Origin: Halochromatium salexigens
GTDB taxonomy: Bacteria > Pseudomonadota > Gammaproteobacteria > Chromatiales > Chromatiaceae
DNA length: 64,000 bases
Reading direction: 5' to 3'
Assembly (NCBI RefSeq): GCF_016653295.1
Contig: NZ_NHSF01000072.1
Span: 1-64,000, forward strand
In this document: positions 7,155 to 13,919 of the stretch, piece after piece
Numbering within the stretch: position 1 is the first letter of the stretch
Layout of the letters: each line of letters starts with the position of its first letter
The notes under the pieces: generated by a model
What the model saw: only the letters and a program-made list of their open reading frames with translations
The model's database searches: none
What the model was told of the DNA's origin: nothing
Made by a program: the position numbers and the translations under genes

Positions 7155-8486
7155 ATGCGCCGGATGCTGCCCGTGCTGCTCAAGCGCTTGCGCAAGATCC
7201 CCGACCCGAGAAATCCCAAGAAACTCAAGCACCAACTCACCGTCCTGATGCTCTACGGGCTGTTGGCGTTTGTGTTTCAGTATGGCTCAAGACGCGCCGC
7301 CAATGCCGAGCTCACCCGGCCGATGTTCGAGCAGAACCTGCGGCTGTTGTTTCCGCAGCTCGAGCGCCTCCCGCATGCCGATACCCTGTTTCGATTGCTC
7401 GCGCGCATCGATGTCAGCGCGATCGAGCAGGCGCATCTTGACCTGGTCAAACAGCTGATTCGCAACAAGACGTTTGCCCGCTATCTGATCAATAACTGCT
7501 ATCCCGTTGGCATCGATGGCACCCAGAAGATCGCCTTCTCGACGCTGTGGGATGAGCATCTGCTGCAGCGGCGTATCGGCCCCAAGGTCGATGCCGACAG
7601 CGAGGATGAGCCGTCGTATCAGTACTACGTCTACGTCCTAGAAGCGAGCTTGTGCTTTCGCAACGGCATGGTCATCCCCTTGATGAGCGAGTTTCTCGAG
7701 TACGCGCCCGGTGATGGCGAACAGCGTAAGCAGGACTGCGAGACCAAGGCCTTTCACCGCCTTGCCGCGCGCATCAAGACGGCCTTCCCACGCCTGCCAG
7801 TGATGCTGCTGCTCGATGGCCTCTATGCCAATGGGCCGATCATGGAGCGCTGCCGTGACTACCACTGGGATTTCATGATCGTGCTCAAGGATGGCTCGCT
7901 ACCCAGTGTGTGGGAGGAGGTCCGCAGCCTGGGCCACGAACAGCCGGACAACCGCCTACAGCTGCGCTGGGGCGAGCGCGAGCAGCACTTCCAGTGGGTG
8001 AATGCGATTCGCTATGCGTATGGACCCAATGCCAAGAAGTCGCTCGAGGTCCATGTGGTGACGTGCCGCGAGCACTGGCAGGTGGTTGATCCCCAAACCG
8101 CGGAGATTGTCACCCAGGAGAGCCGACATGTGTGGCTGTCCTCGCGCCCTTTAAGTCGGCTCAATGTGCATACCCGCTGTAATCTGAGTGCGCGCTATCG
8201 CTGGGGCATCGAGGGGGCGTTTCTGGTCGAAAAGCACCAGGGCTATGCCTATGAGCATGCCTTTGCTAAGCAGTGGAATGCGATGAAGGGGTACCACTTC
8301 CTGATGCGCTTGGCGCACCTCATCAATACCTTGGCGCGCTTCTCCAAGGAGCTCGCTGGGCTGTTCGCTCAGCTTGGGGTGCAGGCGGCGATCGGCTTGA
8401 TCCGCACGACCCTCACCGGTCCTTGGATCGATCCCGTGGAGATGGAGCAGCGCCTGAACCGTCCGTTTCGATTGCGCTTACGCTGA
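7155..8486 (+). CDS. DDE transposase of the insertion sequence (downstream frame)
   Basis: From the first ATG in this frame the protein has 443 residues; the frame itself is open upstream to the A8 run at 6997-7004, so the full product probably starts at 6944. Catalytic residues can be placed at Asp121 (VGIDGTQK), Asp221 (LLLDGLYAN) and Glu353 (WGIEGAFLVEKHQGYAYEH), the spacing of a DDE_Tnp_1-like RNase H fold. The N-terminal part (IPDPRNPKKLKHQLTVLMLYGLLAFVF) resembles the leader domain of H-repeat and ISAs1-type transposases. The catalytic part is intact, so the element may still be active if the frame change occurs. Confidence 0.88.
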   Translation: MRRMLPVLLKRLRKIPDPRNPKKLKHQLTVLMLYGLLAFVFQYGSRRAANAELTRPMFEQNLRLLFPQLERLPHADTLFRLLARIDVSAIEQAHLDLVKQLIRNKTFARYLINNCYPVGIDGTQKIAFSTLWDEHLLQRRIGPKVDADSEDEPSYQYYVYVLEASLCFRNGMVIPLMSEFLEYAPGDGEQRKQDCETKAFHRLAARIKTAFPRLPVMLLLDGLYANGPIMERCRDYHWDFMIVLKDGSLPSVWEEVRSLGHEQPDNRLQLRWGEREQHFQWVNAIRYAYGPNAKKSLEVHVVTCREHWQVVDPQTAEIVTQESRHVWLSSRPLSRLNVHTRCNLSARYRWGIEGAFLVEKHQGYAYEHAFAKQWNAMKGYHFLMRLAHLINTLARFSKELAGLFAQLGVQAAIGLIRTTLTGPWIDPVEMEQRLNRPFRLRLR

Positions 8487-8492
8487 GGCCAA

Positions 8493-8532
8493 CGCCGCCG
8501 TGAGGGTGTCCGCTTGCTCACCGCAGGCGGCG
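8493..8532 (+). terminator. Hairpin after the transposase gene
   Basis: Seven bases after the transposase stop, cgccgcc-gtgag at 8493-8504 pairs with ctcac at 8517-8521 and ggcggcg at 8526-8532, with a 4-base bulge. No strong U tract follows, so it may be a factor-dependent terminator or a protecting structure. Confidence 0.4.
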
Positions 8533-8670
8533 GGGGCCTGTTGCCTCAGGGGGCTTCAGCCTCGATCGGGGTCGGTTTTTTGCCGCCAGGATGGCGCTCA
8601 TGCTCGCTTCGCGCTGGGGTTGGATGGGAACATCGCCACATTTTCAGCCGATCTTCTGCCGCCTCGGAAG

Positions 8671-8686
8671 TCGTGCGTCAGGGCTG
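8671..8686 (-). repeat. Right terminal inverted repeat of the insertion sequence
   Basis: The bases tcgtgcgtcagggctg are the exact reverse complement of 5880-5895. Confidence 0.92.
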
Positions 8687-8695
8687 TGCGCTAAC
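8687..8695 (+). repeat. Right target-site duplication (9 bp)
   Basis: The bases tgcgctaac are identical to 5871-5879. Joining 5879 directly to 8696 restores the pre-insertion spacer between the desulfurase stop and the DUF4007 start, about 75 bases. Confidence 0.92.
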
Positions 8696-8770
8696 CGCAA
8701 TGTTTGCGCAAGATGCAAGCGTGGAGTAGCCTACTTGATGGTTTTGATCTCAAGGAGGGGGGAGGTCGCA

Positions 8771-9673
8771 ATGCAGCTCAACCGTCAACAGACCAGCTTT
8801 GGTCGCCACGAGACCTTCCCACTGCGGTTCGCCTGGTTGCCCAAGAGCCTGCTTGCGCTGCGCGACGATGCCGCCCTGTTCGACGATCCCGAGTCCGCCA
8901 TGCGTCGCCTTGGCGTCGGGCGCAACATGGTCAACGCCATCCACTACTGGCTGCGAGTCTGCGGCTTGGTCCATTTCGAGGACGCGACGGCGCGCATCAC
9001 CCCGCTCGGCGAGGCCCTGCTCGGGCCGGATGCCGATCCCTATCTCGAAGACGACGCCACGCTCTGGATCATCCACTGGCTGATCGCCACCAATGCCGAG
9101 CGGGCGACTGGATTCTTCTGGTTCTTCAACCGTTTTGCCGCGCCGCGCTTCACCGAGTCTGAGATCCTCGGCGCGCTGACCGATTTCGCCACCGCCGAGC
9201 TGCGCCTGAACCGCGCCGCGACCACGCTCAAATCCGACATCTCGACGCTGCTGCGGCTGTATGCCGCCGTGCCCGGGCGCACCGATGAGCATCTCGACGC
9301 GCTGCTCGCACCGCTGGGTCTGATCGAGGCCGATCCCGAAGGTGGTTATCGCAGCCCGCGCGCGCCACGGCCCTTTCTGCCGTTGGTCGCGCTCGAATTC
9401 GCACTCGCCCAGCGCTTCGCCGCCGAGCCCGATCAGCCCGCGCTCTCGGTGCGCGGCCTGCTCTATGCCGAGGGCGACTGGGCCGCGCTCGGCGCCGTGT
9501 TCCGGCTCAGCGAAGACGGCCTCATGCGCCACCTCGATGCACTGCTCGCCGCCTATCCCGGCCGCTATGAGCTGCGCGACACCGCCGGCCTGCATCAACT
9601 CTTCTGGCTCGAGCGCGACCAGCGCCCTGAGCCGCTGGCGGTCTTGCGGCACTACTACACCGGCGAGTCGTAG
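8771..9673 (+). CDS. DUF4007-family protein, SspB-like (phosphorothioation nickase candidate)
   Basis: The 300-residue protein opens with FGRHETFPLRFAWLPKSLLAL, the conserved start of DUF4007. It continues through RRLGVGRNMVNAIHYWLRVCGL (helix-turn-helix-like) and FFWFFNRFAAPRFTESEI to a C-terminal alpha-helical part. From what I recall of the Ssp literature, SspB, the nicking component of single-stranded phosphorothioation, belongs to this family; I could not check that here. ATG 8771 is preceded by a strong purine-rich ribosome site (aaggaggggggagg). The gene once followed the desulfurase at about 75 bases; the IS now separates them, so its expression probably depends on IS-borne or local promoters. 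Confidence 0.8.
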   Translation: MQLNRQQTSFGRHETFPLRFAWLPKSLLALRDDAALFDDPESAMRRLGVGRNMVNAIHYWLRVCGLVHFEDATARITPLGEALLGPDADPYLEDDATLWIIHWLIATNAERATGFFWFFNRFAAPRFTESEILGALTDFATAELRLNRAATTLKSDISTLLRLYAAVPGRTDEHLDALLAPLGLIEADPEGGYRSPRAPRPFLPLVALEFALAQRFAAEPDQPALSVRGLLYAEGDWAALGAVFRLSEDGLMRHLDALLAAYPGRYELRDTAGLHQLFWLERDQRPEPLAVLRHYYTGES

Positions 9674-9684
9674 CAAGGCCAGCT

Positions 9685-10032
9685 ATGAGACTTCCTAATG
9701 CTAACCGTGCCGCCATCCGACCAGAAAAGATCACGCACTATTTGTTGTCGGACGACCATCCGGCTGGGCGACATAAAGCCAGATTCTTCAGAGCATGCGG
9801 TTTCTCTAAGGCAGCCTGGAAGCAACTTGAGGCAGCTTTGTTACAGCATGCCGTTGAGCATCCGGTCTACGAGGAGCAATCAACGCCCTTCGGCGTCTCT
9901 TATGCTATCGATGGCCCCTTGCCGAGCCCAGATGGCCGGGCACCGAGCATTCGTGCCATCTGGTTTCTCGAGTCTGGGCAAAACGCGCCGCAATTTGTGA
10001 CGGCTTATCCACTGAAAGCTCGGAGGAACTGA
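9685..10032 (+). CDS. Small DUF6883-like protein
   Basis: The 115-residue protein shows the pattern of the small family often paired with DUF4926 proteins: an N-terminal strand (RAAIRPEKITHYLLSDDHPAGRHKARFFRACGF), then YEEQSTPFGVSYAIDGPLPSPDGRAPSIRAIWFLE and APQFVTAYPL. The function is not established; such pairs are often suspected to be toxin-antitoxin-like or phage-related. It starts 12 bases after the DUF4007 gene and its stop overlaps the next start by one base, so it is co-translated with its partner. It interrupts the usual sspB-sspC adjacency. Confidence 0.65.
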   Translation: MRLPNANRAAIRPEKITHYLLSDDHPAGRHKARFFRACGFSKAAWKQLEAALLQHAVEHPVYEEQSTPFGVSYAIDGPLPSPDGRAPSIRAIWFLESGQNAPQFVTAYPLKARRN

Positions 10033-10259
10033 TGATCAAAGAACTCGATACCGTCGTCCTGACAACCGATCTCGCCGATCATGGCCTAACCACTGGTGAT
10101 GTGGGCACAGTCGTTCTGGTGCATGGCAATGGTCAAGGCTTTGAAGTCGAATTTATGACCCTTGAAGGTGCCACGCTCACCGTGGCCAGTCTTGGCGCGG
10201 CGGATGTGCGTACGGTGGACCATAACGAAATCGCCCATGCGCGGGCGGTGGCCGCCTGA
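10032..10259 (+). CDS. Small DUF4926-like protein
   Basis: The 75-residue protein consists almost entirely of beta-strands, with the signature IKELDTVVLTTDLADHGLTTGDVGTVV and a following strand pattern like a small SH3-type barrel. It overlaps the DUF6883-like gene by one base in a TGATG arrangement. Proteins of this type typically lie directly after DUF6883 genes and are suspected to be the protective or binding partner, but no biochemical role is known to me. It ends 27 bases before the large ATPase gene. Confidence 0.65.
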   Translation: MIKELDTVVLTTDLADHGLTTGDVGTVVLVHGNGQGFEVEFMTLEGATLTVASLGAADVRTVDHNEIAHARAVAA

Positions 10260-10286
10260 TCGATCACTCAAGGCTGATCCGCGACG

Positions 10287-13200
10287 ATGAACGACTTGGC
10301 TGATTCCGGCACCGCCGCCGCGCCGCTTGCTGACAGCATTCACATCGAATCCGTCTACACGCGCGCCATCAATCTCGCGCGCGATGGCGACACGCTGGAG
10401 CTGGTCGCCGCCTACCGGCCGACCTCGCGCGCGCGCCAATGTCTGCGCCAGATGGCCGCCGGGCTGAGCGCCGAGCCGAGGCCGCGTGCGCTCGCGGCTA
10501 TCGGACCTTACGGCGTGGGCAAGTCAGCGATGGCGCTGTTTGCCGGCGCCTTGCTGTCCGATCCCGGCAGCGAGGCCCATCGGACCGCCGCGCGCGTCTT
10601 ACAGGCCGTCGATCCCGAGCTGACCGAGCAGATCAGCCAAGCCCTCAGCGGCACCGCCAGCCATACCACCAGCGGCACCGCCAGCCATGCCACCAGCGGC
10701 ATCGCCAGCCATGCCACCAGCAGCGCCGCCAGCCATGCCACCAGCAGCCGCAACACCGCCAGCGCCGCTAGCCGCAACACCAGCAGCGACCCAGCCAGCA
10801 CCAGCCGCGGCTACCTGCGCGTCGGCATCAATGGACTGCCCGATAGCCTGCAGCGCCAGCTCCTGCTTGCGCTCGCGCTCGCCGTCGAGCAGGCTGGGCT
10901 GGCCGCCGGCCTGATCCGCGACCTGCGCAACGCCGTCGACCATCCGGTACCGATGGACGCCGCCTTGCAACTGCTGCTGCGAGTCCAACGCGCCTGGGCG
11001 CATGCCGGCGGGCGCGGCCTGCTGATCGAGATCGACGAGCTGGGCAAATTCCTCGAATACGCCGCCTACCATCCCGAGCAACGCGACCTGCATCTGCTGC
11101 AACTGCTCGCCGAGCACAGCCGCGACCCCGAGCCGATCCCGGTGCAGATCCTGGTGCTGCTGCATCAAGCCTTCGAGCACTATGGCGCGCGCCTCGGCCG
11201 CGAACTGCGCGACGAATGGCGCAAGGTGCAGGGCCGCTTCGAGACCATCGCCTTCCTCGAGCCCGCCGAGCAGGCGCTGCGCGTGCTCGCCACCGCTTTT
11301 AAGCGCGAGATCGCGCTGCCCGCGCACACCCAGGCCAGCCTCGAGCGTAGCATCCGGTTGCTCGCCGACGAGGGCGCGCTGCCGCACGGACTCGACGCCG
11401 ACGAGGCGACCGCCTTGTGTGCGCGCTGCTATCCGCTGCATCCCATCAGCCTGCTGTTGCTGCCCACCCTGTGTCAGAAGATCGCGCAGAACGAGCGCAC
11501 GCTGTTTTCCTATCTCGGCAGCCACGAGCCGTTCGGCCTGCAGGAGCGACTGCGTCGACTGCGGCTCGGTGACTGGGTCTGGCCATGGGACCTCTACGAC
11601 TACTTCGTCCTCAACCAAAGCACCGCGCTCGGCGATGCCGCCACCGATCACCGGTGGGCCGAGGTGGTCACCGCGCTGGAACGGCTCGACGTCGCCCCGA
11701 ATGATCCCAACGACCCCGATGCGCCGGCGCTCATCGCCCTGCTCAAGACCATCGGCCTGTTCAACCTGATCGGCGCTCAGCGCGGCTTCAAGGCCAGCCC
11801 GGTGCTGCTCGGCGCGCTCTTCGGCAGCCAACTGCCGGCGCTCATCGAGCGTCTGCAGGCCGGCTCCAGCATCCACTTTCGCCAATTCAGCCAAGACTAT
11901 CGCGTTTGGGCCGGCTCGGACTTCGACCTGCGCGCCGCGCTCGAGGAAGCCCTCGCCGCGCAAGCCGGGCGCTCGCTCGCCGACACCCTCAATGACCTCG
12001 CACCGCTGCGCGCCCAAGTCGCCCGGCGCATCACCATCCACACCGGCAACCTGCGCGCCTTCAGCCCGTGTTTTACCGCCGCCGAGCGCTGGCCGCCGGC
12101 CGCGGTTGGTTCGCAAGAGCTGCCGCTCTGGTTCTATCTCGCCAGCGAGCACGAAACCACCCCCACCACCGCGCGCGGCGTGCTCGCCCTGTGCTTCTTC
12201 ACCGAACGGCTGCGCGAAGCCATCGACGAATGGATGGCCCTGTGCGAGCTGCCCAAGCAGCAAGCCGCCCTGCATCAAGACCCGGTCGCCGCGCGCGAGC
12301 ACCGCGCCTGGCTCAGCCATGCCGAGCAAGAGGCGCACCAGGCCATTCGCGGCCTCATCGCCGCGCCCGAGCAACTGCGCTGGTTCTGCGACGGCATCGA
12401 GCAGCCCATCCAGCAGCGCCGCGAGCTGCAAGGGCTGCTCTCCGACTGGGCCGCCCGACACTACCCCAAGGCGCCGCGCCTCAACAACGAACTGCTCAAC
12501 CGCGACGCGCCCTCGCCGAGCGCCAACCTCGGGCGCAAACGGCTGATCGCCGCCATGCTCAGCGCCGCCGACCAGCCCGGACTCGGCATCGCCAAGACCC
12601 CGGCCGAAAAGAGCCTCTATCTCAATCTGCTCGCCGCCACCCGGCTGCATCGCGAAGAACACGGCCGACTCGGCCTCTATGCGCCCGACCCCGAGCACGA
12701 TCCCTGCCGGATGTGCCCGTTCTGGGACGCCATCACCGCGATGCTCGGCGAGGGCGGCGAGCGGCAAGTGCCGTTGCCCGAACTCTACGAGCGCCTGCGC
12801 GGCCCGCCCTTTGGCATCAAGCTCGGCGTGCTGCCGGTGCTGATCATCGCCTACCTGATCGCCCATCAGCGCGATGTGGCGCTCTATCAGGAAGGCGTCT
12901 TTTGCGACCAGCTCAGCCTCGAGCACGCCGAACTGCTGTGCCGCCGTCCCGAGCTGTTCGCGCTCGAGCGCTTCGACCTCGGCGGCTTGCGCGGCGAGCT
13001 GTTCGATCGCTACATCCACAGCGTTGTCGGGCGCGTGCCGGCGGAGGCCACCCTGCTCGACATCGTGCGTCCGCTGGTCGGTTTCATCAACGCGCTGCCC
13101 GAGTACAGCCAGCACTGCGCTGGCCTCTCCGCCACGGCGGGTGCCGTGCGCCGCGCCATCAGCCAAGCCGCCAGCCCCGGTGTCTTGCTGTTCGAGGCGC

Positions 13201-13886
13201 TGCCTACCGCCTGCGGCACCGCGCCCGAGGTGCTGAACAGCGATGAGCGCGGCGCCATCGAGCCGTTCGTCGACCGTCTGGTTGGCGCGCTGCGCGAACT
13301 CAAGCAGGCCTATCCGGCCCTCATGGCCGACTGGCAGGAACAACTCGGGCGCGCGCTGCTCCACGACCCCCCAAGCGAACTTGCGGACCTGCGCCAAGCC
13401 CTCGCCGAGCGCTATCGCGGACTCGACGACTTCACCCCGGATCGGCAGGGGCTCGGTGCTTTCATCCGTCGCCTGGCCGATCCCGCCCACAGCAGCGACT
13501 CCACCTGGCTCGAATCGGTCGCCACCCTGATCGCCAAGGTGCCGCCGAGCAAATGGCGCGAGGAGACCCGTCGCCAAGCCCTGTTGCGCCTGCGCGAGCG
13601 CGCCGAGCAAGCGCGCGACCTGCAGCGCCTGCGCCTCGGCGAGCAGGGCGCCGCCAGCGCCACCGAGGGCGCGCTCTTGCTCAAGCGTGTCGATGCGCAA
13701 CAGGGCGAGATCAGCCATCTGCTGCACCTGAGCGCTGAGCAACGGCAGCGCGCCATGGAGCAAGCCCGCCAGCTCGCTGCGCACCTTGGCGACATCGGAC
13801 CGAACGAGCAGCTTGCCGTTATTGCCGCCTTTCTCGAACAACTCGAACCTGACAACGCTCCCGACGACCACCAAGAAGATGAATAG
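10287..13886 (+). CDS. Large P-loop ATPase, SspC-like
   Basis: The 1199-residue protein carries a Walker A motif at residues 73-80 (GPYGVGKS) and a Walker B at about 245-251 (LLIEIDELGK), followed by a long helical C-terminal region. Ssp systems contain a large ATPase (SspC) beside DUF4007, so position argues for SspC. A BREX BrxC-like ATPase is the main alternative by fold, but no other BREX gene is present. Between Walker A and Walker B (residues about 121-173) sits a Ser/Thr/Ala/His-rich insert encoded by tandem 24-bp repeats. It keeps the frame and is probably a disordered loop. Near residue 810 a CRMCPFWD segment could bind a metal. Confidence 0.7.
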   Translation: MNDLADSGTAAAPLADSIHIESVYTRAINLARDGDTLELVAAYRPTSRARQCLRQMAAGLSAEPRPRALAAIGPYGVGKSAMALFAGALLSDPGSEAHRTAARVLQAVDPELTEQISQALSGTASHTTSGTASHATSGIASHATSSAASHATSSRNTASAASRNTSSDPASTSRGYLRVGINGLPDSLQRQLLLALALAVEQAGLAAGLIRDLRNAVDHPVPMDAALQLLLRVQRAWAHAGGRGLLIEIDELGKFLEYAAYHPEQRDLHLLQLLAEHSRDPEPIPVQILVLLHQAFEHYGARLGRELRDEWRKVQGRFETIAFLEPAEQALRVLATAFKREIALPAHTQASLERSIRLLADEGALPHGLDADEATALCARCYPLHPISLLLLPTLCQKIAQNERTLFSYLGSHEPFGLQERLRRLRLGDWVWPWDLYDYFVLNQSTALGDAATDHRWAEVVTALERLDVAPNDPNDPDAPALIALLKTIGLFNLIGAQRGFKASPVLLGALFGSQLPALIERLQAGSSIHFRQFSQDYRVWAGSDFDLRAALEEALAAQAGRSLADTLNDLAPLRAQVARRITIHTGNLRAFSPCFTAAERWPPAAVGSQELPLWFYLASEHETTPTTARGVLALCFFTERLREAIDEWMALCELPKQQAALHQDPVAAREHRAWLSHAEQEAHQAIRGLIAAPEQLRWFCDGIEQPIQQRRELQGLLSDWAARHYPKAPRLNNELLNRDAPSPSANLGRKRLIAAMLSAADQPGLGIAKTPAEKSLYLNLLAATRLHREEHGRLGLYAPDPEHDPCRMCPFWDAITAMLGEGGERQVPLPELYERLRGPPFGIKLGVLPVLIIAYLIAHQRDVALYQEGVFCDQLSLEHAELLCRRPELFALERFDLGGLRGELFDRYIHSVVGRVPAEATLLDIVRPLVGFINALPEYSQHCAGLSATAGAVRRAISQAASPGVLLFEALPTACGTAPEVLNSDERGAIEPFVDRLVGALRELKQAYPALMADWQEQLGRALLHDPPSELADLRQALAERYRGLDDFTPDRQGLGAFIRRLADPAHSSDSTWLESVATLIAKVPPSKWREETRRQALLRLRERAEQARDLQRLRLGEQGAASATEGALLLKRVDAQQGEISHLLHLSAEQRQRAMEQARQLAAHLGDIGPNEQLAVIAAFLEQLEPDNAPDDHQEDE
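10647..10742 (+). repeat. Tandem 24-bp minisatellite inside the ATPase gene
   Basis: Four head-to-tail copies of a 24-base unit (consensus agcggcaccgccagccatgc + cacc) occupy 10647-10670, 10671-10694, 10695-10718 and 10719-10742. They encode SGTASHTT, SGTASHAT, SGIASHAT and SSAASHAT. Degenerate related sequence continues to about 10806. The unit length is a multiple of three, so copy-number change would not break the frame. Confidence 0.9.
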
Positions 13887-13919
13887 GCATGAAAGTCGGG
13901 CACAAGCATCGTTGTGTTT

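Larger units (their letters stand above)
5880..8686 (+). mobile_element. Complete insertion sequence (2807 bp) with DruA-like passenger and DDE transposase
   Basis: The element is bounded by perfect 16-bp terminal inverted repeats, cagccctgacgcacga at 5880-5895 and its reverse complement at 8671-8686, and flanked by the 9-bp duplication tgcgctaac. It contains a DUF4338 (DruA-like) gene at 6027-6947 and a DDE transposase that needs a frame change at an A8 run (6997-7004). About 185 non-coding bases with a hairpin lie between the transposase stop and the right repeat. I did not assign a family with certainty; the two-gene layout suggests one of the unclassified (ISNCY-like) groups. The ends and duplication are directly visible, so completeness is well supported. 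Confidence 0.93.

Noticed and set aside
10647-10806. CRISPR-like short repeats
   Set aside because: The units are contiguous without spacers, in frame and inside a coding region, so this is a minisatellite.
10599-13874. Very long open frame (1091 codons) on the minus strand
   Set aside because: It is antisense to the SspC-like ATPase, has no domain and its composition is that of a mirror frame in GC-rich coding DNA.
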